8,810 bases of DNA. Source: an uncultured Coriobacteriaceae bacterium (GTDB taxonomy: Bacteria > Actinomycetota > Coriobacteriia > Coriobacteriales > Eggerthellaceae). Positions 1 to 7,265 of this stretch are shown piece after piece (the first letter of the stretch is position 1; every line of letters begins with the position of its first letter). The notes beneath the pieces are model-generated. The model was not told the DNA's origin and searched no databases. It saw only the letters and a program-made list of their open reading frames with translations. Position numbers and translations under genes: made by a program. The stretch is from the NCBI GenBank assembly GCA_900552585.1, contig USAB01000077.1, forward strand, positions 1 to 8,810, in the 5' to 3' direction.

Positions 1-1
1 G

Positions 2-2476
2 GCCGTGAAGAAGGCGGGATACGGCGCGTATCCCCGGGTCGCGGCTTCCGGCTCCTCGGCAGCGGCGGCTCCCGTTTCCGGTGCGCCGAATGCGGCAGTG
101 GAGCGGGCTCGTGCCGAAGCGCATTCCGTAAAGGTGCGGCTTATCGTTTCCTGCATTTTCACGATTCCGCTGTTCTACCTGTCCATGGGCCACATGTTCG
201 GGTGGCCGCTGCCCAGCGTGTTCCTGGGTACGCAGAACCTGATGACGTTTGCCTTGACGCAGGTGCTCTTGCTTGCACCCGTCATCTTCGTGAACTTCAA
301 GTTCTTCCGCAATGGCTTCGTGTCGCTGTTCCACGGTGCGCCGAATATGGATTCCCTCGTGGCTTTGGGAGCCACGGCATCTACGGCGTATGGCATCTAT
401 TCGCTGTACCGTTTGGGCATTGCATTCGGTGTCGGGGATTTCGCCCATGCCGAGATGGTGTCCATGGATATGTATTTCGAATCGGCCGGCATGATATTGA
501 CGTTGATCACCTTGGGCAAGTTCTTCGAGGCGCATGCGAAGGGTGCCACGACGGATGCGGTGTCCAAGCTCGTCGACCTGGCACCGAAGACCGCCGTGAG
601 GCTCAAGGGGGATACAGCCGAAGAGATTCCCGTTGAGCGCGTGTCCATCGGGGACGTGCTTGTTGTTAAGGCGGGGGAGAGCATCCCGCTCGACGGCACG
701 GTCATTGACGGTACCGGTGTTGTGGACGAATCCGTCATCACGGGCGAAAGCGTTCCGGTGGAGAAGAATCCGGGCGATGCCGTGACCGGTGCCACGGTCA
801 ATTCGTCCGGGTGGTTCACGATGCGCGTTGACCGCACGGGTGCGGATACTACTCTGGCGGGCATCATCAGGCTTGTTGACGAGGCCACCAGCTCGAAGGC
901 GCCTATCGAACGCATGGCCGACAAGATCTCCGGCATCTTCGTACCGGCCGTCATCGCCATCGCCGTAGCCGTGTTCATCGTCTGGACGCTGCTCGGGGCG
1001 GGTTTCGGCACGGCGCTGAACTTCGCCATCTGCGTGCTGGTCATTTCGTGCCCCTGCGCATTGGGCCTGGCAACGCCGACGGCCGTTATGGTCGGTACCG
1101 GTCGCGGTGCGGCGAACGGCATCTTGATCAAGTCCGCCGAATCTTTGGAGACGGCTCAATCCGTGAAAACGGTCGTATTGGATAAGACCGGCACAATCAC
1201 GGAAGGCGAACCGCGCGTTACGGATGTCGTCACGGCAAACGGAACGCTCGGTGCATTCGCCTCATACGCGGCGGCCATCGAGGAGAAGAGCGAGCATCCG
1301 TTGGCAAAGGCGGTCGTATCGTATGCTGCCAACGCGGCGGACGTGAAGCCGGCTTTAACGGATTTCGCGCAGATTCCCGGCGGCGGTCTGAAGGCCACTG
1401 CGGATGGGGAAGCGCTGCTTGCTGGCAACCGCTCGCTGATGGAGGATCATGGCATCGCGGTGTCCGATACGGATAATCTGGCGGGCAAGCTTGCGGACGA
1501 GGGAAAGACGGTCCTGTATTTCGCCCGCGGCGGCATGCTGCTCGGGTTGATTGCGTGCGCCGATACCGTGAAGCCCACGAGCAAGGCCGCCATCGACGAG
1601 CTGCGCCGCATGGGCATCCGTACAATCATGCTCACGGGCGATAACGAACGTACGGCACAGGCTATTCAGCGGAAAGTCGGCGTCGATGAGGTCATTGCAG
1701 GCGTGCTTCCCCAGGACAAGGAACGCAAGGTGCGCGAAGCGCAGCGCAACGGCGCCGTTGCCATGGTCGGCGACGGTATCAACGATGCGCCGGCTCTGGC
1801 GCGCGCAAATGTGGGTATCGCCATCGGCGCCGGTACGGATATTGCCATTGAGAGCGCGGATATCGTGCTGATGCGCAGCGACTTGGTCGATGTTCCTGCG
1901 GCCATCGACCTGTCACGTTCCACCTTGCGCAACATCAAGGAGAACCTGTTCTGGGCGCTGTTCTACAACGTGATTTGCATTCCTGTTGCCGCGGGTGCGC
2001 TTTCCATATTCGGCATTACGCTGAATCCCATGATCGCCGCTGCGGCCATGAGCTGCTCGAGCCTGTGCGTCGTATCGAATGCCCTTCGCCTGCGGGGTTG
2101 GAAGAATCCCCTTGCAGATCAGAAGGCTCGTGCAGAGGAGAAGCTGAATAGCAATGAAGTGAACGTCACGGCGCTGCCCGGTGCAGGGGCCGTTTCGGAG
2201 CGTGAAAACAAGGGCGTCGGGGAATCTGCCAAGGGGGCAGGCGACGCCGCAACTGTCAAGGAGGATGCAATGCAGAAGAAGCTGAATGTCGAGGGCATGA
2301 TGTGCCAGAATTGCGTGAAGCATGTCACGAAGGCGCTTGAGGGCGTTGAGGGCGTGACGAAGGCGGACGTCGATCTGGACAGCAAGTCCGCAGTCGTGGA
2401 CCTGTCTGCCGATGTACCCGATAAGGAACTCATCGATGCAGTCACGGAAGCGGGCTACGAGGCGAAGATCGCCTAG
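2..2476 (+). CDS. copA: Copper-exporting P1B-type ATPase with a C-terminal HMA domain (5' partial)
   Basis: This is a Cu(I)-exporting P-type ATPase of the inner membrane, which uses ATP to pump copper out of the cytoplasm. The frame is open to the left window edge. Its first residues (AVKKAGYGA) look like the tail of an N-terminal HMA domain, so the GTG at 5 is not the real start. Residues are numbered from that GTG. Eight membrane segments are visible, roughly at 43-64, 79-101, 116-138, 155-175, 307-332, 337-358, 645-665 and 672-694. Motifs are TGES at 246-249, the metal-binding CPC at 349-351, the phosphorylation motif DKTGT with Asp393, the nucleotide-site SEHPL, and MLTGDN followed by GDGINDAP. 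The YN pair in segment 7 and MxxSS (Met682 to Ser686) in segment 8 are the P1B-1 copper signature. A linker of about 55 residues (near 700-755), rich in Ala, Gly, Ser and charged residues, leads to a second HMA domain with Cys767 and Cys770. A C-terminal HMA is uncommon in CopA. Function is very likely; Ag(I) may also be carried. Confidence 0.95.
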   Translation, partial: AVKKAGYGAYPRVAASGSSAAAAPVSGAPNAAVERARAEAHSVKVRLIVSCIFTIPLFYLSMGHMFGWPLPSVFLGTQNLMTFALTQVLLLAPVIFVNFKFFRNGFVSLFHGAPNMDSLVALGATASTAYGIYSLYRLGIAFGVGDFAHAEMVSMDMYFESAGMILTLITLGKFFEAHAKGATTDAVSKLVDLAPKTAVRLKGDTAEEIPVERVSIGDVLVVKAGESIPLDGTVIDGTGVVDESVITGESVPVEKNPGDAVTGATVNSSGWFTMRVDRTGADTTLAGIIRLVDEATSSKAPIERMADKISGIFVPAVIAIAVAVFIVWTLLGAGFGTALNFAICVLVISCPCALGLATPTAVMVGTGRGAANGILIKSAESLETAQSVKTVVLDKTGTITEGEPRVTDVVTANGTLGAFASYAAAIEEKSEHPLAKAVVSYAANAADVKPALTDFAQIPGGGLKATADGEALLAGNRSLMEDHGIAVSDTDNLAGKLADEGKTVLYFARGGMLLGLIACADTVKPTSKAAIDELRRMGIRTIMLTGDNERTAQAIQRKVGVDEVIAGVLPQDKERKVREAQRNGAVAMVGDGINDAPALARANVGIAIGAGTDIAIESADIVLMRSDLVDVPAAIDLSRSTLRNIKENLFWALFYNVICIPVAAGALSIFGITLNPMIAAAAMSCSSLCVVSNALRLRGWKNPLADQKARAEEKLNSNEVNVTALPGAGAVSERENKGVGESAKGAGDAATVKEDAMQKKLNVEGMMCQNCVKHVTKALEGVEGVTKADVDLDSKSAVVDLSADVPDKELIDAVTEAGYEAKIA
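2168..2193 (+). other. Small hairpin in the copA linker, resembling a decayed terminator
   Basis: ACGGC (2168-2172) pairs with GCCGT (2189-2193). Inside that, CTGC (2174-2177) pairs with GCAG (2183-2186) around a 5-nt loop. The right arm and following bases are nearly the same as those of the true terminator after the gene. It lies between the end of the ATPase core and the internal ribosome-binding site, where an intergenic terminator would have been if copA and the chaperone were once separate genes. With only 9 pairs and no T-run, it is unlikely to stop transcription efficiently now. Confidence 0.4.
2181..2204 (+). repeat. Copy 1 of a 24-bp imperfect direct repeat (linker copy)
   Basis: This stretch matches 2524-2547 at 21 of 24 positions, and the first 17 bases (gtgcaggggccgtttcg) differ at one base only. 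Copy 1 is coding (linker residues around GAGAVSER); copy 2 is the right arm of the terminator plus its 3' flank. Confidence 0.6.
2258..2264 (+). promoter_or_regulatory. Strong Shine-Dalgarno site inside copA, ahead of the HMA domain
   Basis: AAGGAGG lies 5 nt before the in-frame ATG at 2270. It is complementary to the 3' end of 16S rRNA and as strong as the sites in front of sbcC and sbcD in this window. Within the ATPase it encodes part of Lys-Glu-Asp. Its position at the domain boundary makes a chance match less likely, but use in the cell is unproven. Confidence 0.6.
2270..2476 (+). CDS. Possible separately translated CopZ-like copper chaperone from an internal start in copA
   Basis: The last 68 codons of the ATPase frame form a complete HMA fold beginning MQKKLNVEGMMCQNCVKH. 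They contain the copper-binding MxCxxC (GMMCQNC, ATPase residues 764-770) and end AVTEAGYEAKIA, the usual length and shape of a stand-alone CopZ. An in-frame ATG opens this segment at the exact point where a free chaperone would start. It is preceded by AAGGAGG with a 5-nt spacer. CopZ proteins carry Cu(I) in the cytoplasm and hand it to the N-terminal HMA and transmembrane entry site of CopA. In E. coli a free chaperone is made from copA by ribosomal frameshifting; here internal initiation would give a similar result from the 3' end. The reading frame and ribosome-binding site are seen directly. That ribosomes use this start is inference; it could be an inactive leftover of a gene fusion. Confidence 0.45.
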   Translation: MQKKLNVEGMMCQNCVKHVTKALEGVEGVTKADVDLDSKSAVVDLSADVPDKELIDAVTEAGYEAKIA

Positions 2477-2501
2477 GCTGCTCATTCGCCTATACCGTGT
2501 T

Positions 2502-2539
2502 GAAACGGCCCCTGCGCACATAAGTGCGGGGGCCGTTTC
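2502..2539 (+). terminator. Hairpin terminator between the convergent copA and sbcC genes
   Basis: GAAACGGCCCC (2502-2512) pairs perfectly with GGGGCCGTTTC (2529-2539). Inside, CGCAC (2515-2519) pairs with GTGCG (2524-2528) around an ATAA loop, with a 2-nt TG bulge on the left arm. It starts 25 nt after the copA stop. The T-run on the + strand is weak (TTTCGTT). The gap holds no other strong hairpin, so the same structure may also end sbcDC transcripts from the other side, although the - strand lacks a U-run too. Confidence 0.75.
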
Positions 2540-2547
2540 GTTGCGTG
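2524..2547 (+). repeat. Copy 2 of a 24-bp imperfect direct repeat (terminator copy)
   Basis: This partner of 2181-2204 forms the 3' arm of the terminator hairpin and the bases just after it. The differences are at the fifth base (A in copy 1, G here) and at two adjacent bases after the arm. Confidence 0.6.
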
Positions 2548-2628
2548 TGACGTATGTCCGTACGGCGCCGCGCCTGTCAGGTGTGACCGTTGAGGGCGCA
2601 CACGTGCAGTCCGGTGGTATCTGCGGAA

Positions 2629-5600
2629 TCAAACCTCCATGCGCAGACGGGATCCACCGCGGCCTGTTTCCACGATGATCTTTCGGTCGATATTCTCCTT
2701 CAGCTCCTCCACGTGGCTGATGATGCCAATGAGCTTGTCACCTCCGGAAAGCGTCTTCAGCATGCGGATGGCATTCGCCAACGATTCGGGGTCCAGGGAT
2801 CCGAAGCCCTCGTCGATGAACATCGTGTCCAGCTGGATGCCGCCGGACTGCATCTGGACCACATCGGAGAGCCCGAGCGCCAGTGCAAGGGACGCCATGA
2901 ACGACTCGCCGCCGGAAAGCGATGATGCCGCGCGGGCCTTGCCGGTGTAATTGTCCATGACGTCCAGGTCCAAACCGCTTTGACCGCGATGCGATGCGGC
3001 GTCTATCCCTTGGCGCACTAGCAGATACCTTCCGGCGGTCATAACGCCCAGGCGGCGGTTCGCGGCTTCGATGACGCGGTCGAAATAGATGCCCTGCACA
3101 TACGTCTCGAAGACGATGCGGGCCTTCCCGGTCAATTTTCCGTTTGCAGTTTCACTCAATGCGGCTATATCGCGGTATCGGCGCTCTATATCGTCAGCGC
3201 TGTTCACAGCTGCTGAAACGGCAGTGCGGATGTCGATATTCGTTTTCAGGCGATACGTGAGATCTGATGCCTTTACGCGTAACGACGCCACGGTTTCCTT
3301 TGCGCAGGCAAGCTGTTCTTCAGCCGTTTCAAGGTCGATGTTCTTCGACTCCTGGATCTGCCGGGTCAGCAATTCGACCTGCGATTGCCACTGTGTATAC
3401 GAACGTTCGGCTTGCTGATGCGCCGTATCCGCCTGCTGCAGTGCATGGTCGAAAGCCTCCAAGAGTTTCTTTGCCCGGGCTATTTCCTGCTCTGCCTGTT
3501 CGCGCGTGCCCTGCAGATTGTCTTTCAGTGTTTGCTTGCGGGCATCCGCGGCGGAGAGTGCATCTTTTGCCTTCTGCGAATCGGCTCTCAGTGCGGTCAG
3601 CGTTTCAGAAGAATGCGTGATTATGCCTTCGAGTTCTTTCTTGCCCTGCAGGAGTGTTTGAAGCGTCTTCGCCTGTTCCGCCGCTTGTGCCACCGCGTTC
3701 TGCTTCTCTGCCGCCAGCGATGCGGCCTTGTCTGCCTGTTGCTTCAACGAGCGAAGCGAGCCGTGCTTCTCTTCAAGCTGCGAAAGCGCGCGCTGTGCCG
3801 CCTGGAGCGTGGCATTCGCCGTTGCCTGTTTCGTTTCCGCATCGTGCAGCGCTTCGACGGCTTTCTGTGCAATCCGTTCGGCATTCGATTTCTCCGATTC
3901 GCGCGCGACGGCATCGGACTTCGCCTTATCGAACTCCTTGACGCGCGTCCGTGCAGCCTCTCGTCCGCGCCGAGCTTCCTCTTCGGCGGCTACTGCGGCA
4001 GCGCGGAGCTCGCGAAGCGTTTCGAGCGAACCGTGCTCGTTCTCTACTGCGGCAAGCGTGCGCATGCGCTCGTCCCGAACGCTCTTACGGCTTTGCGCCT
4101 CGCCGAACGCACCGTGGGCTGCATCCGATGCGGCGGACGCCTTTGCTTCCAGCGCATCAAGCTGTTCCTGTTGCGGGACGTCGTCCGTGAGCGGGGCAGG
4201 GTGCGGATGAACAAGCGATCCGCATACCGGACAGGCACGGTCATCCTCCAGTTCCTGCGCCAATAGTCCCGCTTGTCCGTTCAGAAAGCGTGCGCGGGCA
4301 TCTTGCAGCTGGTTCCTGGCGGTGCTTTCCGCGGATTGCAGGCGTTGGTATTCCTTCAGAGCGCGGTCGTATGCGCTGTCTGCCTCGCGTGCCGCGGTCT
4401 GCGCGTTGGAAAGTTGTTGAAGGAAGCCGTCTATCTCGCTTACACGCTTTCCCGCAAGCTCGGCATGCTGCATCTGCTGCTCGAATCGCGCAGCGGCATC
4501 GGAAAGCGTTTCCCGCAGCGTATGGGCCGCCTTGTATTCCCGTGCTGCGTGCTCTGCCTGTTCTTTTGCGGCAGACGAAGCGGTCTTTGCCGTTTCGGCA
4601 GAGGCGCAGGCCTTCTTATAGGCGGTTGCTGTGCTGTTGCACGCGCGTTCCGCTTGTTCGAATTCCGATACGACCGAATGGATGCGTGCCTCGTCTTCCT
4701 GCGTGCGGTCGTAATCCGCTTGCGCCGCTTTCAGGCGTTCGTCCGCTCCGGTAAGTTCATCGATCCTGCTGTTCAGCTCGTCCCATCGCGATTCGAGTGC
4801 GGCATGCGCTTCTTCGGCGGACGCAACTCGTTTGCTAGCCCGCAACTCGGCAGTTCGGCACGTTTCGGCGGCGTCGACCGCTTTGTCGTAACGGTCGAAA
4901 TCGGCCAAAGAGGCATTGAGCACGGCAAGGCGATCCGCTGCGGCTTTTCGCTCCGGTTCGCGTTGCTTGCATGATTTCAGCTGTTCTGCGGCATGTTCTT
5001 GTTCGCGGCGAGCTTTGTCCGCCTCTGCCTGCGCGGCGGCGCGCTTCTGCTGCCATGCCGCCACATTCTGGGCGCGCTCGACGAGTTTCGTCAACCGGTC
5101 ATGACGGTCCTGCTCGCGGGTAAGTTGTTCCTGAACGGTTTCCCGATCTGCTGAATCTTGCGCTATCTGACCGTCAAGCACCTCGATGAGCCAGGTACCC
5201 GTCAACGTTGCTTCGTCGCTGCGGCGTGCAATCTGAGACGGTAGCGGGCTTTCTTCGGGGAATTGCGCCGCATCCGCCCGCGTGCGCACTTCGGCAGCGC
5301 GGTCATCATATGCACGCTGCAGCGTCTTGCGGCGTTTTTCCAGTTCCTGTTGCAGGTCGAGGCACCATCCGGTGGAGAACAGCTTCCGGAAAATGGAAGC
5401 GCGCTCCTTCGTGCTTGCGGTCAGGAGTTTGCGGAAATCGCCTTGTGCGATCATCGCAATCTGCGAGAACTGATCGCGGTCTATTCCCAGCAGTTCCGTA
5501 ACGGCCCTGTTGACGTCAGAATCCTTTGTCAGCGGCGGGCCGTCTGGCCTATCGAATTCAACGGTCGATGCCTCGCGGGTCATCCCCTCGCCGCGCTTCT

Positions 5601-5904
5601 TCGGACGGAAATACGACGGCTTGCGGCGGATACAGTACGTGCCTCCGCGATACGAGAACGTCAGTTCCACGTATGTCTCCGTATCTGCGTCGGCGAAGTC
5701 GCTGCGAAGAGACGCGACATCGCGTACCGTGCCCGACGTGCTTCCGTACAGCGCGAACGTGATGGCATCGAAGATGGTCGTCTTGCCGGCTCCCGTATCG
5801 CCGCATATCAGGTACAGTCCGCTTTCGCCCAAATCTGACAGGGGAACGTCCACCTTGCCGGCATAGGGGCCGAAGGCGCTCATGGTCAAATGCATCGGCT
5901 TCAT
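2629..5904 (-). CDS. sbcC: SbcC, Rad50-like ATPase subunit of the SbcCD nuclease
   Basis: SbcC is the SMC/Rad50-type ATPase that partners the nuclease SbcD. The complex opens DNA hairpins and cruciforms and processes ends blocked by protein. The protein has 1091 residues, close to the usual size of about 1050. The N-terminus (MKPMHLTMSAFGPYAGK) leads to the Walker A GDTGAGKTT at 35-43, with the Q-loop region near 140-155. Long charged coiled-coil arms flank the zinc hook CPVC (Cys558 and Cys561), which joins two SbcC molecules. The C-terminal ATPase half has the signature LSGGES at 996-1001, the Walker B FIDE with Asp1031 and Glu1032, and a D-loop just after. All parts needed for a working enzyme are present. 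The ATG start is fixed by AGGAGG 10 nt upstream and by the family N-terminus. It begins 3 nt after the sbcD stop, so the two are surely co-transcribed. It converges on copA at its 3' end. Confidence 0.97.
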   Translation of the reverse strand: MKPMHLTMSAFGPYAGKVDVPLSDLGESGLYLICGDTGAGKTTIFDAITFALYGSTSGTVRDVASLRSDFADADTETYVELTFSYRGGTYCIRRKPSYFRPKKRGEGMTREASTVEFDRPDGPPLTKDSDVNRAVTELLGIDRDQFSQIAMIAQGDFRKLLTASTKERASIFRKLFSTGWCLDLQQELEKRRKTLQRAYDDRAAEVRTRADAAQFPEESPLPSQIARRSDEATLTGTWLIEVLDGQIAQDSADRETVQEQLTREQDRHDRLTKLVERAQNVAAWQQKRAAAQAEADKARREQEHAAEQLKSCKQREPERKAAADRLAVLNASLADFDRYDKAVDAAETCRTAELRASKRVASAEEAHAALESRWDELNSRIDELTGADERLKAAQADYDRTQEDEARIHSVVSEFEQAERACNSTATAYKKACASAETAKTASSAAKEQAEHAAREYKAAHTLRETLSDAAARFEQQMQHAELAGKRVSEIDGFLQQLSNAQTAAREADSAYDRALKEYQRLQSAESTARNQLQDARARFLNGQAGLLAQELEDDRACPVCGSLVHPHPAPLTDDVPQQEQLDALEAKASAASDAAHGAFGEAQSRKSVRDERMRTLAAVENEHGSLETLRELRAAAVAAEEEARRGREAARTRVKEFDKAKSDAVARESEKSNAERIAQKAVEALHDAETKQATANATLQAAQRALSQLEEKHGSLRSLKQQADKAASLAAEKQNAVAQAAEQAKTLQTLLQGKKELEGIITHSSETLTALRADSQKAKDALSAADARKQTLKDNLQGTREQAEQEIARAKKLLEAFDHALQQADTAHQQAERSYTQWQSQVELLTRQIQESKNIDLETAEEQLACAKETVASLRVKASDLTYRLKTNIDIRTAVSAAVNSADDIERRYRDIAALSETANGKLTGKARIVFETYVQGIYFDRVIEAANRRLGVMTAGRYLLVRQGIDAASHRGQSGLDLDVMDNYTGKARAASSLSGGESFMASLALALGLSDVVQMQSGGIQLDTMFIDEGFGSLDPESLANAIRMLKTLSGGDKLIGIISHVEELKENIDRKIIVETGRGGSRLRMEV

Positions 5905-5907
5905 GGC

Positions 5908-7098
5908 TTATCGGCCTCCTTCGTTCTCAACGGCTTTCGTTGCTTCCAGCGCGTCATGCAATATGGCTTTCTGCGATTCCGATGGGGGCGTGCCGTTCAT
6001 CTGCGCGAAGAAACGGTCGAACAGCTGCGCCGGGGAGAGCCGCTTCATCTCCTGCGCTGTGCGGGCGCTTTCGGTGTGTGACGACATGCTGGTGTGCAGG
6101 CTTTCGTAGTCGTATCCCATCAGGTTCGGATAGGCAGTGCGCAGCCGCTGCAAGTCGTTGATGCCGGGTGCATCGTCTGTCAAGATGGCATGGATGTAAT
6201 CGTCCGCGCTGCAGCCTTGCGCGTGCGCCTGCTCCAACGTCGCCGGTGCCGTGAGAACCTCCAGCGTGCCGCGGATTTCGCGCAGGTCGTGTTTCGGCGT
6301 GATGGGAACAAGCGAGATATCCACGGTGCCCTTGGGACCCATATCCACCAATACGGCCGTCTTGTCGCGCTTCGCTTCGGAGTACGAGTACTTCAGCAGG
6401 CTGCCTGCATAGCGCATCGTGTCGCGCCCCACTTTCTGAGGCTGATGGATATGACCGAGTGCGACATAGTCGAACCGGTCGAAAATACGACCGTCAACAT
6501 TGTCCAAACCGCCAATGGACAGCTCGGACCCTCCCAATTCCGGTTCCGTTTGCGCGTAGGTGACGAATTGATGCGCTATCAGGACGTTGCGCGAATCGGC
6601 GGGAAGATCGCCGGCCTCCAACGCCACGCGTACGGCGGCCGTGTAATTCTGCCCAATTTCGTCCGCCCGTTCGGGAAATGCTCGACGGACATCGATCGGC
6701 TTGATGAACGGCAGCAGCCAGAACGTCACCGTTCCGCAGTCATCTTGGAACGAATAGTGGGATATGGTTCCGTCGTAGAGGGGGGAGAGGTATATGCCCT
6801 GCCGTTGCAGCAGCGCTCCCGCATAGGCCACGCGTTCCGCGGAGTCGTGGTTCCCCGGTACTGCCAGACAGGGGATGCGCATATCCGCTACTGCGGTCAT
6901 AAATGCGTCGAACAGCGATACGGCTTCGGCGGAGGGCATGCTTTTATCGTATAGGTCGCCTGCCAGCACGATGGCATCCACGTGCTGTTCCTTTGCAGTT
7001 CGAAGGACGCCCTGCAACGCGAATCGCTGGTCGTCGATCAGGTTGAACCCGTTGACGATCTTGCCCAGATGCAGGTCTGCCAGATGCAGGAACCTCAT
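5908..7098 (-). CDS. sbcD: SbcD, Mre11-like nuclease subunit of the SbcCD complex
   Basis: SbcD is the calcineurin-type phosphoesterase nuclease (3'-5' exonuclease and endonuclease, Mn-dependent in the family) that works with SbcC. The protein has 396 residues, near the usual 400. Metal-binding motifs appear in order: DLHLG with Asp8 and His10, AGDLYD with Asp48, GNHD at 82-85, His176 in IAHQF, and GHIH at 215-218. The C-terminal third (from about 270) is the capping and SbcC-binding region, and looks complete. The start at 7098 gives the family N-terminus MRFLHLADLHLG and has GGGAGG 4 nt upstream. A longer frame reaches an ATG at 7149, but those 17 extra residues cover the ribosome-binding site and have no family counterpart. 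It is first in the sbcDC operon and divergent from uvrC. Confidence 0.96.
   Translation of the reverse strand: MRFLHLADLHLGKIVNGFNLIDDQRFALQGVLRTAKEQHVDAIVLAGDLYDKSMPSAEAVSLFDAFMTAVADMRIPCLAVPGNHDSAERVAYAGALLQRQGIYLSPLYDGTISHYSFQDDCGTVTFWLLPFIKPIDVRRAFPERADEIGQNYTAAVRVALEAGDLPADSRNVLIAHQFVTYAQTEPELGGSELSIGGLDNVDGRIFDRFDYVALGHIHQPQKVGRDTMRYAGSLLKYSYSEAKRDKTAVLVDMGPKGTVDISLVPITPKHDLREIRGTLEVLTAPATLEQAHAQGCSADDYIHAILTDDAPGINDLQRLRTAYPNLMGYDYESLHTSMSSHTESARTAQEMKRLSPAQLFDRFFAQMNGTPPSESQKAILHDALEATKAVENEGGR
5915..5920 (-). promoter_or_regulatory. Ribosome-binding site of sbcC, inside the end of sbcD
   Basis: On the - strand AGGAGG lies 10 nt before the sbcC ATG and overlaps the last codons of sbcD. 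It confirms the sbcC start, and ribosomes ending sbcD would meet it directly, which suits balanced production of the two subunits. Confidence 0.85.
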
Positions 7099-7102
7099 AG
7101 AA

Positions 7103-7108
7103 CCTCCC
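7103..7108 (-). promoter_or_regulatory. Ribosome-binding site that decides the sbcD start
   Basis: On the - strand GGGAGG is followed by TTCT and the ATG at 7098. It favours this start over the in-frame ATG at 7149, which has no comparable site. Confidence 0.8.
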
Positions 7109-7182
7109 TGTTGTGGTACGGCATGAATGGAACGGTGCGTTTCGAGCACCCTCTATGCGTATGCTAACGGATACGGTCTCGC

Positions 7183-7196
7183 GTGTTGTCCAACAC
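7183..7196. promoter_or_regulatory. 14-bp dyad, possible operator
   Basis: GTGTTG-TC-CAACAC is a perfect 6-bp inverted repeat around a 2-bp centre, about 85 bp from the sbcD start and 77 bp from uvrC. Size and position suit a dimeric regulator controlling both genes. It does not match the GAAC-N4-GTTC type of LexA box, and I cannot name a regulator. Confidence 0.3.
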
Positions 7197-7259
7197 ATGG
7201 TACAGCTCATTTTTGCGTGAGCCTCGTGCGGTTTCCCTGTGATGCCCGGTTTCGTGGCG

Positions 7260-7265
7260 TACACT
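7260..7265 (+). promoter_or_regulatory. Candidate -10 element for a leaderless uvrC transcript
   Basis: TACACT matches TATAAT at 4 of 6 positions and ends 7 nt before the uvrC ATG, so transcription would begin at or next to the start codon. The -35 region is poor (CTGTGA at 7237-7242 gives 3 of 6). The call rests on the absence of a Shine-Dalgarno site and on the spacing. Confidence 0.3.

Noticed and set aside
397..1131. 244-residue open frame on the - strand inside copA
   Set aside because: It lies opposite strongly conserved ATPase motifs, has no ribosome-binding site or recognisable family, and long antisense frames are expected in GC-rich genes.
2154..2162. Out-of-frame ATG after GAGGAG-like sequence in the linker
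   Set aside because: It encodes only two residues (Met-Lys) before TGA and is far from the purine-rich stretch.
1913..2632. 239-residue - strand frame covering the copA end, the terminator and the gap
   Set aside because: It runs through the terminator hairpin, has no family features and no start signal.
3385..4266. 293-residue + strand frame opposite sbcC
   Set aside because: Its Arg/Leu/Cys-rich composition is that of an antisense reading of coiled-coil codons; sbcC motifs on the other strand are complete.
6094..6954. 286-residue + strand frame opposite sbcD
   Set aside because: It mirrors conserved SbcD coding sequence and shows no domain or ribosome-binding site of its own.
7130..7143. 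Possible LexA box (GAAC...TTTC) upstream of sbcD
   Set aside because: The right half reads GTTT and not GTTC, the spacing is off by one, and inner symmetry is poor.
7099..7149. Longer SbcD start at the ATG at 7149
   Set aside because: The added 17 residues span the ribosome-binding site and precede the standard SbcD N-terminus MRFLHLADLHLG.
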